From: Sphingomonas zeae
GTDB lineage: Bacteria > Pseudomonadota > Alphaproteobacteria > Sphingomonadales > Sphingomonadaceae
DNA: 64,000 bases
Assembly: GCF_014197135.1 (NCBI RefSeq)
Contig: NZ_JACIFA010000002.1
Span: 1 to 64,000, forward strand
Direction: 5' to 3'
Below, in pieces: positions 1 through 8,728 of the stretch. Made by a program: the position numbers and the translations under genes. Every line of letters begins with the position of its first letter. Position 1 is the first letter of the stretch. Below the pieces are notes generated by a model. That model made no database searches. It was not told the origin of the DNA and was given only the letters and a program-made list of their open reading frames with translations.

Positions 1-32
1 TGCTCGTCCGTCAGCCAAAACAGGTCGCTCAT
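1..32 (-). CDS. IS5-family transposase, N-terminal fragment (cut by window edge)
   Basis: The minus-strand ATG at 30-32 opens a frame reading MSDLFWLTDE, the typical first residues of IS5-family (DDE) transposases common in sphingomonads and other Alphaproteobacteria. A GAGGAG ribosome binding site lies at about 40-45, 8-10 bases upstream. Only ten residues are visible, so the call rests on this N-terminal signature plus the nearby IS-end-like palindrome. The catalytic DDE domain is outside the window. Confidence 0.6.
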   Translation of the reverse strand, partial: MSDLFWLTDE

Positions 33-96
33 TACCAGTCTCCTCACGGAGCCTGAATCAGATCGCGACGCTCACATCAATGGGTCCTGACCCTAA
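1..96 (-). mobile_element. IS5-family insertion sequence, partial (left window edge)
   Basis: This is one end of an insertion sequence read on the minus strand. It contains the start of a transposase gene (1-32) and about 60 bases of leader. The likely terminal repeat is the GGGTCCTGACCC palindrome near 82-93, followed by CTAA. The end assignment is by resemblance to sphingomonad IS5-type ends and is approximate. The rest of the element lies outside the window, so its completeness and target duplication cannot be judged. It ends about 145 bp upstream of recO. Confidence 0.6.
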
Positions 97-241
97 GGGC
101 CATCTGCTTCCTCTGGAATTTTATATTAGCTGGAGTATAGGCGGACAATAAAATTGTTAAGGGCAATAAGATCAAGTTCTAATTATGTAGATCTGCTCCC
201 GAATATAGCATCCCACCCCATTCCCCCCTACATCCACAGCC
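97..241. other. AT-rich spacer between IS end and recO
   Basis: This non-coding stretch is clearly AT-richer than its surroundings, especially 110-185. It would hold the recO promoter. A TTGTTA hexamer at 154-159 could be a -35 element, but no convincing -10 at normal spacing follows, so no promoter is called. The insertion sequence to its left may have replaced the original upstream gene. Confidence 0.4.
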
Positions 242-973
242 ATGCACCGGGTCGCCCCCGCCATCATCCTGTCGGTCCGGCCGCATGGCGAGCATGGGGC
301 GATCGTGCGGGGCTTGACCCGCGATGACGGGGTGCAGGCTGGCTATGTCCGGGGTGGACGGTCGCGGGCATTGCGGCCGGTGCTGCAACCGGGGAACGCG
401 ATCATCGGCGAGTGGCGGGCGCGGACGGTGGAGCAACTCGCGGCACTCACCGTTGAGCCCGGGCATAGCCGCGCGGGGCTGCATGGCGAGCCGCTCGCGG
501 CTGCCGGGATCGAGTGGCTGTGTGCGCTGACCGCCGCTGCGCTGCCGGAGGAACAGCCTTATCCGATCCTCTACGATGCGCTCGACGCGGTGTTGACCGC
601 GATCGAGTCGGCCCCCTCGGCGCGCGGCTGGGCGGGGGCGTTGGTACGCTATGAATTGCTGTTGCTGGGGCAGTTGGGGTTCGGGCTCGATCTGGAGCGC
701 TGCACCGTGACCGGAGGAACGGCCGACCTGGCCTATGTCAGCCCCAAGAGCGGGGCGGCGGCGTCGCTGGGGGCGGCGTTCGGCTATGAGGCCAGATTGT
801 TCCGGCTGCCGTCATTCCTGCGCGAGGGCGGCGTCGGGGACTGGCCCGAGATTTTCGACGCGGGCCGGATCACCGCGCATTTCCTGGCGCGCGATATCCT
901 GGCGGGGCTGCGCCACGATCCGATGCCCGCCCGCGCGCGCCTGTTCGATCGGTTCAAAAGGGCGGTTGCGTGA
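242..973 (+). CDS. recO: DNA repair protein RecO
   Basis: RecO is a cytoplasmic recombination mediator. It binds single-stranded DNA and SSB and, with RecR, loads RecA at gaps. The 243-residue product has the usual alphaproteobacterial RecO length. It has an N-terminal OB-fold region (about residues 1-80, beginning [17 protein letters not shown]) and a helical C-terminal domain containing the family-typical LAYVSPKSG segment. The ATG at 242 is the natural start. It is followed after 54 bp by leuB on the same strand. The upstream side is occupied by an IS5-type element, so its promoter may differ from that of relatives. Confidence 0.9.
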   Translation: MHRVAPAIILSVRPHGEHGAIVRGLTRDDGVQAGYVRGGRSRALRPVLQPGNAIIGEWRARTVEQLAALTVEPGHSRAGLHGEPLAAAGIEWLCALTAAALPEEQPYPILYDALDAVLTAIESAPSARGWAGALVRYELLLLGQLGFGLDLERCTVTGGTADLAYVSPKSGAAASLGAAFGYEARLFRLPSFLREGGVGDWPEIFDAGRITAHFLARDILAGLRHDPMPARARLFDRFKRAVA

Positions 974-1027
974 TGCCCGCTCGCTAAGGCAAAGGGCGCT
1001 CCGAACTTGGGTAAGAAGGGGCCAGCC

Positions 1028-2071
1028 ATGGCATTGATCGCGATCCTCGCCGGTGACGGCATCGGCCCGGAAGTGACGGCGGAAGCGCGGCGCGTGCTGG
1101 AGGCGCTAGACCTGGGCCTGACCTTCGAGGAGGCCAAGGTCGGCGGTGCGGCCTATGAGGCAGCGGGTCATCCGCTGCCCCTCGAGACGCTGGAGGCGGC
1201 GGGCCGCGCCGATGCGCTGCTGTTCGGCGCGGTCGGCGATCCGCGCTTCGACAATCTGGAGCGCGCGCACCGGCCCGAACAGGCGATCCTGGGCCTGCGC
1301 AAGGCGTTTGGCCTGTTCGCGAACCTGCGTCCCGCACGGCTGTTCGAGGGGCTGGAGGATGCCAGTTCGCTGCGCCCCGACATCGCGCGCCGCATCGACA
1401 TGGTGATCGTGCGCGAACTGACCGGCGACGTCTATTTCGGTGCCAAGGGTCGCGGCACCACCGAGGCGGGCCTTCGCGAAGGCCATGACCTGATGCGCTA
1501 TGACGAACAGGAAGTGGCGCGGATCGCGCGGGTCGGCTTCGAGACCGCGATGCGCCGCCGCCGCCGCCTGTTGTCGGTGGACAAGGCCAATGTGCTGGAA
1601 ACCTCGCAGCTGTGGCGCGACGTGGTGATCGAGGTGGCAAAGGATTATCCCGAGGTCACGCTCGACCATATGTATGTCGACAATTGCGCCATGCAGCTGG
1701 TGCGCGATCCGGGCCAGTTTGATGTGATCCTGACCGGCAATCTGTTCGGCGACATCCTGTCCGACCAGGCGTCGATGTGCGCCGGTTCGATCGGGATGCT
1801 GCCCTCGGCCGCACTGGGCGCGACGGGCAAGGGGCTGTACGAGCCGATCCATGGCTCGGCGCCCGACATCGCGGGGCAGGGCAAGGCCAATCCGTGCGCC
1901 GCGATCCTGTCGTCGGCGATGCTGCTGCGCCACTCGTTGGGGCTCACCGAGGCCGCCGACCGGATCGACGCGGCGGTGGCGGGCGCGATCCGGGACGGCG
2001 CGCGGACCGGCGATCTGGGCGGCAGCCTGTCGACCCGCGCCATGGCCGACGCGATCCTCGAACGCCTCTGA
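1028..2071 (+). CDS. leuB: 3-isopropylmalate dehydrogenase LeuB
   Basis: LeuB oxidises and decarboxylates 3-isopropylmalate to 2-ketoisocaproate with NAD+, in leucine biosynthesis. The 347-residue product shows the isocitrate/isopropylmalate dehydrogenase hallmarks: an N-terminal GDGIGPEV motif, the substrate-binding [10 protein letters not shown] segment, [11 protein letters not shown], and the metal/cofactor-site NLFGDILSD, followed by GSAPDIAG. The ATG at 1028 is preferred over an upstream in-frame TTG at 1007, because AAGAAGGGG sits just upstream of the ATG and the family begins here. The next gene starts 5 bp after the stop codon, so the two are probably co-transcribed, although they are metabolically unrelated. 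Confidence 0.95.
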   Translation: MALIAILAGDGIGPEVTAEARRVLEALDLGLTFEEAKVGGAAYEAAGHPLPLETLEAAGRADALLFGAVGDPRFDNLERAHRPEQAILGLRKAFGLFANLRPARLFEGLEDASSLRPDIARRIDMVIVRELTGDVYFGAKGRGTTEAGLREGHDLMRYDEQEVARIARVGFETAMRRRRRLLSVDKANVLETSQLWRDVVIEVAKDYPEVTLDHMYVDNCAMQLVRDPGQFDVILTGNLFGDILSDQASMCAGSIGMLPSAALGATGKGLYEPIHGSAPDIAGQGKANPCAAILSSAMLLRHSLGLTEAADRIDAAVAGAIRDGARTGDLGGSLSTRAMADAILERL

Positions 2072-2076
2072 CCCGC

Positions 2077-3177
2077 ATGAGCGCGCTGCTGGAACTCGCG
2101 GTCGTCATTCCGACCTTCAACGAGCGCGCCAACGTGCCCGTGCTCATCGCCAAGCTCGACCAGGCGCTGGCCGGGCGGCGGTGGGAGGCGATCTTCGTCG
2201 ACGACAACAGCCCGGACGGGACGGCGGACGCCGCCCGCGAGCTGGGGCGTGTCGACCCGCGGGTGCGCGTGATCCAGCGCATCGGGCGGCGCGGCCTGTC
2301 CTCGGCCTGTATCGAGGGGATGTGTGCGACCGCGGCGCCCATGGTCGCGGTGATCGACGGCGACCTTCAGCATGACGAGACGCTGCTGCCCAGGATGCTC
2401 GATCGGTTGCAGGCCGAGCCCGATCTCGACCTGGTCGTCGGATCGCGCTTTGTCGATGGCGGCGGGACGGGCGACTGGGACCGCGACCGCGTCGCCAAAT
2501 CGGCCTTCGCCACTAAGCTGTCGCAGCGGGTGCTGAACGTCGACCTGTCCGATCCGATGAGCGGCTTTTTCATGGTGCGCACCCAGATCGCGCGCGAGAC
2601 GGTGCCGCATCTGTCGGGCATCGGCTTCAAGATCCTGCTCGACATCATGAGCGCCTCGCCACGCCCGCTTCGCGCCGCCGAAATGCCCTATGTCTTCCGC
2701 GTGCGGACCGAGGGCGAGTCCAAGCTCGATCATGTCGTCGCGATGGAATATCTGATCGCGCTCTATGACCGCCGGTTCGGCAAGGTCATTCCCGTGCGCT
2801 TCGCCATGTTCTCGGCGATCGGCGTGCTGGGGGTGGGCGTCCATATGGCGGTGCTCAGCCTGTTCTTCGTGGGTCTGGGCGCGACCTTCCTGGCCAGTCA
2901 GATCGTCGCGGTGACGGCGGCGATGACGTTCAACTTCTTCCTCAACAACGCGCTGACCTATCGCGATCGGCGGTTGCGCGGCTTCAAGCCGTTGCTCGAC
3001 GGCTGGGTGTCCTTCTGTCTGGTCTGTGCGGTGGGGGCGATCGCCAATGTCGGCGTCGCGGCCTTCCTGCACGATGCGCGGGCGAATGAGTGGGCGATCT
3101 CGGCGCTGATCGGCGTGCTGGTCGGGGCAGTGTGGAATTATGCGCTGTCGTCGCGGTTCGTGTGGGGACGGTACTGA
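2077..3177 (+). CDS. DPM1-like family 2 glycosyltransferase fused to a GtrA membrane domain
   Basis: The 366-residue protein has an N-terminal GT2 domain (about residues 1-235) of the dolichyl/polyprenyl-phosphate mannose synthase type. It shows VVIPTFNERAN, the DDNSPDGT nucleotide-binding motif, DGDLQHDE and DPMSGFF. The C-terminal part is a GtrA-like domain with about four membrane segments ending in NYALSSRFVW. Such enzymes transfer a sugar from an NDP-sugar to a polyprenyl-phosphate carrier at the inner membrane. The ATG at 2077 lies 5 bp after leuB; a longer open frame upstream overlaps leuB and is not coding. The convergent neighbour 5 bp away is a PMT-type mannosyltransferase that could use its product. 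The sugar specificity is inferred, not shown. Confidence 0.88.
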   Translation: MSALLELAVVIPTFNERANVPVLIAKLDQALAGRRWEAIFVDDNSPDGTADAARELGRVDPRVRVIQRIGRRGLSSACIEGMCATAAPMVAVIDGDLQHDETLLPRMLDRLQAEPDLDLVVGSRFVDGGGTGDWDRDRVAKSAFATKLSQRVLNVDLSDPMSGFFMVRTQIARETVPHLSGIGFKILLDIMSASPRPLRAAEMPYVFRVRTEGESKLDHVVAMEYLIALYDRRFGKVIPVRFAMFSAIGVLGVGVHMAVLSLFFVGLGATFLASQIVAVTAAMTFNFFLNNALTYRDRRLRGFKPLLDGWVSFCLVCAVGAIANVGVAAFLHDARANEWAISALIGVLVGAVWNYALSSRFVWGRY

Positions 3178-3181
3178 TCCC

Positions 3182-4438
3182 TCACCGCCAGTCTGTGAAC
3201 CAGGCCCAGCGCGCAAACGACTTCGGCCCCGCCAGCGGCCCCGCCGTCAGGATCGGGTAGAAATAGACGAACAGACACATCGCCGCGACCAGATAAGCCT
3301 CGTCCCAGTCCCGCATCCATCCGCGCCAACGGTTGATCGCCACCGCCAGCGCGACCGACAGCCAGATCGCGGGCAGGAAGTAATAATAATAGAAGCCGAG
3401 GGACTTGGGAATGATCGCCCAGACCCCGAACCCCGCGATCCACAGGGCCGCAGCGATGCCCAACCGTATCTCGCGCGTGCGCAGCCAGCCGAGCGCACAA
3501 GCGGCCACCGCGACCAGTCCGCCCCACATCACCGCCGGATTGCCGAGCAGGAAGATGCCTCGCTGCGCGCCGTCGGCCACCTCATAAAAATACCAGATCG
3601 GCCGCCCGATCACCGGCCAGCTCCACCACGCCGACTGATAGACATGCGGTGGCAGGATCTGGGTCTGGCGCGCATACATCTCCCATTGGAAAGGCAGCAG
3701 CCCCGCCAGCGTCATCGGCTCACGCGCATAGAAGAAGGCGGGTGCAAAGGTCGCCGAATAGGCCAGCCCAGCCCCCAGACCGAGCAGCCCCCAGGCCGAC
3801 CACCATGACAGCCCCGGCCAGCGGCTCGGGTCCTGGCGCTTCATCAGGGCAAGGCCGATCGCCGCATAGCCCAGATAGGGCACCGCCGCCCATTTCACTC
3901 CGACCGCCAGCCCCAGCAGCACCGCGCCCAGCATCCATCGCCAGCGGCTCTGCGTCGCGCTGCCGCGCATCGCCCAACCCATCGCTGCGACCGCGAGCAC
4001 GACCAACGCCGCCATGAATCCATCGAGCATCGCGATCCGGGCCTGCACCAGCACCATGAAGTTGACGATCGTCAGCAGCGCCCCGATCGCCGCGGCGCGC
4101 GTTTGCCGGGTCATCAGCCAGACGATGCCGAACACGCCCCCGACGATCGCCGTGCCGGCGACCGTCGACAGCGCCCGCCAGCCCAGCGGAGTGTCGCCGA
4201 ACAGCAGGATCCCGGCGGCGATCAACGTCTTGCCGAGCAGCGGATGCTCGATGTTGACCGGCCCTTCCAGCGCCAGCAACGCGCGTGCGGCGGGGACGTA
4301 ATGGATCTCGTCGAACACCAGCGTGTGCGGCATGGTCAACCGCCAGCCGAACAGGGCCTGCGCCGCGACCAACATGGCCAATAGCGCCGGGATGGGGCGG
4401 TGGAACGGAGCGAGCAGGCGGCGCATGGCCCCGGTCAT
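3182..4438 (-). CDS. PMT-family (GT39) dolichyl/polyprenyl-phosphate-mannose protein mannosyltransferase
   Basis: This polytopic inner-membrane protein of about 418 residues has the PMT hallmark near its N terminus: a membrane segment, then VFDEIHYVPAARALL, where the acidic DE pair is the catalytic-site signature. It is followed by NIEHPLLGKTL. Family members transfer mannose (or another sugar) from a polyprenyl-phosphate carrier to Ser/Thr of exported proteins, or to other acceptors. The frame extends to a TTG at 4462. I chose the ATG at 4438; the ATG at 4426, preceded by GGGG, is equally possible. It ends 5 bp from the convergent DPM1-like gene, a likely donor-making partner. The true acceptor is unknown. 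Confidence 0.85.
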   Translation of the reverse strand: MTGAMRRLLAPFHRPIPALLAMLVAAQALFGWRLTMPHTLVFDEIHYVPAARALLALEGPVNIEHPLLGKTLIAAGILLFGDTPLGWRALSTVAGTAIVGGVFGIVWLMTRQTRAAAIGALLTIVNFMVLVQARIAMLDGFMAALVVLAVAAMGWAMRGSATQSRWRWMLGAVLLGLAVGVKWAAVPYLGYAAIGLALMKRQDPSRWPGLSWWSAWGLLGLGAGLAYSATFAPAFFYAREPMTLAGLLPFQWEMYARQTQILPPHVYQSAWWSWPVIGRPIWYFYEVADGAQRGIFLLGNPAVMWGGLVAVAACALGWLRTREIRLGIAAALWIAGFGVWAIIPKSLGFYYYYFLPAIWLSVALAVAINRWRGWMRDWDEAYLVAAMCLFVYFYPILTAGPLAGPKSFARWAWFTDWR

Positions 4439-4563
4439 GGCCGGGCAGGTCGGGGGGCACAATGGTTTTTCACCCGTAATGCCGCATGGCCGCCGCCAAG
4501 CGGAAGGCCGCTCGATCGTTCGTCCTTCCTACCCTCGCTTCGCGGGGTAATGCCCAAATCCGA

Positions 4564-4584
4564 TTCGTCAGACAATTTGACGAA
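4564..4584. promoter_or_regulatory. Inverted repeat upstream of the GH35 gene (possible operator)
   Basis: A perfect 7-bp inverted repeat, TTCGTCA / TGACGAA, is separated by 7 bases in an AT-richer pocket. It lies about 100 bp upstream of the beta-galactosidase start, in the divergent spacer shared with the mannosyltransferase gene. The arm and spacer size fit a dimeric repressor or activator site, but no regulator gene is adjacent, so this is only a candidate. Confidence 0.35.
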
Positions 4585-4685
4585 CCCCATATTTGCATGG
4601 CACCCATAGGGCCGAAGCGGAGGCGGGTGAGGCGGTGTCCGGAACCCCGACTGTGCGAAACGCGACAGAAGAACGGGAGAGTGAT

Positions 4686-6545
4686 GTGACGCAGCGGTTC
4701 CGACCGATGATCCTGGCCATCATGGCAGCAACGGCCTGGTCGCCGCTGTCGGCGCAGAGCGCGACCAGCAATGACGGCCCGGCCAAGATCTTCGAGGTGA
4801 AGGGCAAGGGTTTCCTGCGCAACGGCCAGCCGCATCAAGTGATTTCGGGCGAGATGCACTATGTCCGCATCCCCCGCGGCTATTGGCGCGACCGCCTGCG
4901 CAAGGCCAAGGCGATGGGGCTGAACACCATCACCACCTATGCCTTTTGGAACGCGCACGAGCCACGTCCGGGCGTCTATGACTTCAGCGGCCAGAACGAC
5001 ATCGTCGCCTTCATCCGCGATGCCCAGGCTGAGGGGCTGGACGTGATCCTGCGCCCCGGTCCTTATGTCTGCGCCGAGTGGGAGCTGGGCGGCTATCCGG
5101 CCTGGCTCCTTAAGGACCGCAAGCTGGTGCTGCGTTCGACCGACCCCAAATATACCGCCGCCGTCGACCGCTGGCTGGCGCGGCTGGGGCAGGAGGTGAA
5201 GCCGCTGCTGCTGAAGAATGGCGGGCCGATCGTCGCGGTGCAGCTGGAAAACGAATATGGCGCGTTCGGCGACGACCAGGCTTACTTGCGCGGACTGGAG
5301 GCGAGCTACAAGCGCGCCGGGTTCGCCGACGGCGTCCTGTTCACCTCCAACCAGGGCGGTGATCTGGCCAAGGGCTCGTTGCCCAACCTGCCTTCCGTCG
5401 TCAATTTCGGCTCGGGCGGCGCGCAAAGTTCGGTCGCCAAGCTGGAAGCCTATCGTCCCGATGGCCTGCGCATGGTCGGCGAGTATTGGGCGGGCTGGTT
5501 CGACAAATGGGGCGAGGAGCATCACGAGACCGACGGCAAGAAAGAGGCCGAGGAAATGGCCTATATGCTCAAGCGCGGCTATTCGATCTCGCTCTATATG
5601 GTCCATGGCGGCACCACCTTCGGCTGGATGAACGGCGCGGATTCGCACACCGGCAAGGACTATCACCCCGACACAACCAGCTATGATTATGACGCGCCGA
5701 TCGATGAGGCGGGCAATCCGCGCTACAAATACGGCCTGATCGCCGCCGCCATCGCCGAGGTGACCGGCAAGCCCGCCGCGCCCACGCCTGCGCCCACGGT
5801 TGCGACGACCTTCCCGGTGTCGGACATCCGGCGCAGCGCGTCGCTATGGGACAATCTCCCCACGCCGGTGCGTGCCGCGCAGCCCAAGACCTTCGAGGAG
5901 CTGGACCAGAATTATGGCTATGTCCTTTACCGCGTCGCGGTTCCGGCGGGGCCTGCGCAGACGCTGACGCTCAAGGGCATGCACAGCTATGCGCAGGTCT
6001 ATCTCAACCGCGCGCTGGTCGGCACGCTCGACCGGCGGCTGGATCAGGAGACGGTTGAACTGCCCGCCCGTGCCAAGCCCGCGACGCTCGACATCCTGGT
6101 CGAGAATACCGGCCGGGTGAACTATTCCCACGCGATCCGCACCGAACAGACGGGCCTCACCGGCGCGGTGACACTGGCGGGCGCGCCCTTGAGCGACTGG
6201 CAGATGTTCCGCCTGCCGATGGATAACCTGTCGTCGCTGAAAATGTCGGCCAAGCCGTGCAGCGGCCCGTGCTTCTACGAAGCGGAGATGACGGTCGCGA
6301 AGCCCGGCGACACCTATCTCGACATGCGGGGCGCGCATAAGGGGCAGTTGTGGCTGAACGACCATAATCTCGGTCGCTTCTGGAGCATCGGGCCGGTCCA
6401 CACGCTCTATACGCCGGCGCCGTGGCTGAAGGCGGGTGCGAACCGAGTGCTGTTCTTCGACCTGACCGGCGATGCCAGCGACCGGCTGAGCACGGTGGAC
6501 AAGCCGATCTATGGCAAGGTGACGAACCACCGCGAGGCGCAGTAA
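4686..6545 (+). CDS. Secreted GH35 beta-galactosidase
   Basis: This is a glycoside hydrolase family 35 enzyme of 619 residues that hydrolyses terminal beta-galactosides. The catalytic (beta/alpha)8 barrel spans about residues 35-350. E190 in QLENEYG matches the GH35 acid/base and E266 in GEYWAGWFDKWGE matches the nucleophile. Galactose-binding-like beta domains follow. I chose GTG at 4686, preceded by GGGAGAG, because it places a signal peptide (TQRFRPMILAIMAATAW, ending SAQS) at the N terminus. The open frame continues upstream without such a feature. Export to the periplasm or outside is therefore likely. It stands alone as a transcription unit and is followed by a repeat element. Confidence 0.92.
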   Translation: MTQRFRPMILAIMAATAWSPLSAQSATSNDGPAKIFEVKGKGFLRNGQPHQVISGEMHYVRIPRGYWRDRLRKAKAMGLNTITTYAFWNAHEPRPGVYDFSGQNDIVAFIRDAQAEGLDVILRPGPYVCAEWELGGYPAWLLKDRKLVLRSTDPKYTAAVDRWLARLGQEVKPLLLKNGGPIVAVQLENEYGAFGDDQAYLRGLEASYKRAGFADGVLFTSNQGGDLAKGSLPNLPSVVNFGSGGAQSSVAKLEAYRPDGLRMVGEYWAGWFDKWGEEHHETDGKKEAEEMAYMLKRGYSISLYMVHGGTTFGWMNGADSHTGKDYHPDTTSYDYDAPIDEAGNPRYKYGLIAAAIAEVTGKPAAPTPAPTVATTFPVSDIRRSASLWDNLPTPVRAAQPKTFEELDQNYGYVLYRVAVPAGPAQTLTLKGMHSYAQVYLNRALVGTLDRRLDQETVELPARAKPATLDILVENTGRVNYSHAIRTEQTGLTGAVTLAGAPLSDWQMFRLPMDNLSSLKMSAKPCSGPCFYEAEMTVAKPGDTYLDMRGAHKGQLWLNDHNLGRFWSIGPVHTLYTPAPWLKAGANRVLFFDLTGDASDRLSTVDKPIYGKVTNHREAQ

Positions 6546-6553
6546 CCCAATAT

Positions 6554-6678
6554 CCTCCCCGGCACGGGGAGGTGGCAGTCCGAAGGACTGACGGAGGGGG
6601 CTTCCTCATAGGGCAGCCCATGTGGCGCTCCCCCCTCCACCATCCTGCGGATGATCCCCCTCCCCGTACCGGGAAGGA
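6554..6678. repeat. GC-rich palindromic repeat, copy A
   Basis: The copy opens with the hairpin CCTCCCCGGCACGGGGAGG and a second small hairpin (AGTCCGAAGGACT). It closes with an imperfect CCCCTCCCCGTACCGGGAAGGA hairpin-like end. It fills the space between the convergent GH35 and lipoprotein genes. At least five further intergenic copies share these borders (about 9.5, 20.6, 30.1, 32.2 and 35.1 kb). Confidence 0.75.
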
Positions 6679-6684
6679 TATACG

Positions 6685-6990
6685 TCACCGCACTGCGGCC
6701 GCCTGGTTGTCGATGACCGCTTCACGCTGTTCGGGGTTCATCGCGGCGGCGTTGACGTCCGCCGCCTTGATCGCATCGGCGCGATCCTCGGCATAGTCGC
6801 GGGTCTTTTCCGCCTGCTTGTCGAGCATCTTGGCCTGGTTGCGCAGCGCGTCAGCCTGGCTTTCCATGCCGTCGGCGCGGTTGTCGGCGGCCTTTTCGAC
6901 ATTCTCGGCCAACTTGTCGGTGCCCTTGCCGTTGCAGGCGGACAGCGACGCCAGGCTTGCGGCCAGCAGCAGGCCGATGCGGATGTTCAT
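6685..6990 (-). CDS. Small Ala/Asp-rich lipoprotein, function unknown
   Basis: The product has 101 residues with a lipoprotein signal sequence: MNIRIGLLLAAS followed by the lipobox LSAC, so C19 would be lipidated. The mature part is charged, helical and rich in Ala, Asp, Glu, Gln and Lys, resembling a short coiled-coil stalk. No catalytic motif is visible. The second ATG (6990) is chosen over the one at 6996 because the AGGGAGA site lies at proper distance only from 6990. It is convergent with the GH35 gene and divergent from metZ. The role is unknown; a periplasmic or envelope structural role is a guess from its form. Confidence 0.72.
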   Translation of the reverse strand: MNIRIGLLLAASLASLSACNGKGTDKLAENVEKAADNRADGMESQADALRNQAKMLDKQAEKTRDYAEDRADAIKAADVNAAAMNPEQREAVIDNQAAAVR

Positions 6991-7124
6991 GGTCATTCTC
7001 CCTGTTGGATGGGGGGGAATAACCGAATCGGGCGCTTTTCCGTTCCGCTGCCGTAACGGTGACATATGGCGGCGGCGTCGGAATATCCTTGAACCCCGCT
7101 GCCCGGACCGGCAAATGGGCGGGC

Positions 7125-8333
7125 ATGAAGCGCAAGACTGGCCAGGACCGCTCGATCACCACCAAATGGCGTCCCGCAACGCAGGCCGTACGCGGCGGCA
7201 CCGCGCGATCGGAATATGGCGAAACGTCCGAGGCGCTCTTTCTGACCTCGGGCTATTGCTATGACCGGGCGGGGGATGCGGCGGCGCGGTTCGCGGGTGA
7301 GCAGGAGGGAATGACCTATTCCCGTCTCCAGAACCCGACGGTCGAGATGCTGGAACAGCGTATCGCGCTGCTCGAAGGGGCGGAGGCGTGCCGGACCATG
7401 GCGTCGGGCATGGCGGCGATGACGGCGGTGCTGCTCTGCCAGTTGCAGGCGGGCGACCATCTGGTCGGCGGCCGCGCGGCGTTCGGATCGTGTCGGTGGC
7501 TGACCGACACGTTGCTGCCCAAGTTCGGCATCGCCACGACCGTCGTGGATGCGCGCGACCCGCAGGCCTTCCTGGACGCGGTGCGCCCCGAAACCAAGGT
7601 CTTCTTCTTCGAGACGCCCGCCAACCCGACGATGGACGTCGCGGACCTGGAGACGATCTGCGCGATCGCGGGGGAACGCGGGATCACCACGGTCGTCGAC
7701 AATGCCTTTGCGACGCCCGCGCTCCAGCGGCCAATGGACTTCGGCGCGGACGTGACCGCCTATTCCGCCACCAAGATGATGGACGGGCAGGGCCGCGTGC
7801 TGGCGGGCGCGGTGTGCGGAACCGAGGACTTCATCACCAACACGCTGCTGCCCTTCACCCGCAACACCGGGCCGACGCTGTCGGCGTTCAACGCCTGGGT
7901 GGTGCTGAAGGGGCTGGAGACGCTGGACCTGCGTATTCATCGCCAGTCGGAATCCGCGCTGAAGGTCGCGACGTTCCTCGAGGGCCGGGTGCCGCGCGTC
8001 CTGTGCCCGGCGCTGCCCAGCCATCCGCAACATGCGCTCGCCATGCGCCAGATGAAGGCGGGCGGCAGCATCTTCGCGATCGAACTCGACGGCGGACGGA
8101 CCCAGGCGCATGGCCTGCTCGACGCGCTGGAACTGATCGACATCTCCAACAATATCGGCGACTCTCGCTCGCTGATGACCCACCCTGCCTCGACCACCCA
8201 TGCGGGCGTCGCCGAGGAAAAGCGGGTCGAGATGGGGATCGGAGAGGGGATGCTGCGCCTGAATGTCGGGCTGGAAGACGCCGATGACCTGATCGACGAT
8301 CTCGACCAGGCCTTGCGCGCCGTGGGTCTGTGA
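7125..8333 (+). CDS. metZ: O-succinylhomoserine sulfhydrylase MetZ
   Basis: This is a PLP enzyme of the Cys/Met-metabolism family. It makes homocysteine directly from O-succinylhomoserine and sulfide, the direct sulfhydrylation route to methionine. The 402-residue protein carries the PLP lysine (about K217) in YSATKMMDGQG, the SGMAAMTA motif after GAEACRTMA, and the ETPANPTMDV segment. The ATG at 7125 gives the family N terminus (MKRKTGQDRS). An upstream in-frame start at 7059 adds a poor extension overlapping the promoter region. Its last 4 bases overlap the apaG start, indicating an operon metZ-apaG-LysR. Confidence 0.93.
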   Translation: MKRKTGQDRSITTKWRPATQAVRGGTARSEYGETSEALFLTSGYCYDRAGDAAARFAGEQEGMTYSRLQNPTVEMLEQRIALLEGAEACRTMASGMAAMTAVLLCQLQAGDHLVGGRAAFGSCRWLTDTLLPKFGIATTVVDARDPQAFLDAVRPETKVFFFETPANPTMDVADLETICAIAGERGITTVVDNAFATPALQRPMDFGADVTAYSATKMMDGQGRVLAGAVCGTEDFITNTLLPFTRNTGPTLSAFNAWVVLKGLETLDLRIHRQSESALKVATFLEGRVPRVLCPALPSHPQHALAMRQMKAGGSIFAIELDGGRTQAHGLLDALELIDISNNIGDSRSLMTHPASTTHAGVAEEKRVEMGIGEGMLRLNVGLEDADDLIDDLDQALRAVGL

Positions 8334-8728
8334 AGGCCCTCTTTCCCCATGCGCTGACGACCGGGCCGGTGACGGTCCGGGTGTCGGTCAGCTATCTGCC
8401 CGAACAGTCCGAGCCGCAGCGCGGGCGCTGGTTCTGGGCCTATCATGTCCGCATCGAGAATGGGGGCGACCAGCCGGTCCAACTGCTCACCCGCCGATGG
8501 ATCATCACCGACGCGCGCGGCGCACGCCACTCGGTTGAGGGCGAGGGCGTGGTCGGCGAACAGCCGGTGATCCAGCCGGGTGCCTCCTATGATTATGTCT
8601 CTGGCTGTCCGCTGGCGACGACCAGCGGTGCGATGCAGGGCAGCTATCGGATGATCGCGGGCGATGGCGTGACCTTCGACGTCGCCATCCCGCACTTCGC
8701 GCTGATCGCTCCGGCGGTGGAATCATGA
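8330..8728 (+). CDS. apaG: Co2+/Mg2+ efflux protein ApaG
   Basis: ApaG is a small (132 residues) immunoglobulin-like beta-sandwich protein, widely conserved but of uncertain biochemical role. It is linked genetically to divalent cation resistance and to ApaH in enterics. Visible family features are YLPEQSEPQRGRWFWAYHV near the N terminus, RRWIITDARG, and the GxxPVIQPG and YDYVSGC segments. Translation starts at GTG 8330, overlapping the metZ stop codon, and ends with ATGA overlap into the LysR gene. It is thus probably translationally coupled on both sides. Confidence 0.92.
   Translation: MKALFPHALTTGPVTVRVSVSYLPEQSEPQRGRWFWAYHVRIENGGDQPVQLLTRRWIITDARGARHSVEGEGVVGEQPVIQPGASYDYVSGCPLATTSGAMQGSYRMIAGDGVTFDVAIPHFALIAPAVES

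Noticed and set aside
4439-4462. TTG start at 4462 for the PMT-like gene
   Set aside because: The added residues (Cys/Pro-rich) are not typical of the family, and no ribosome binding site supports the TTG; an ATG at 4438 or 4426 is more likely.
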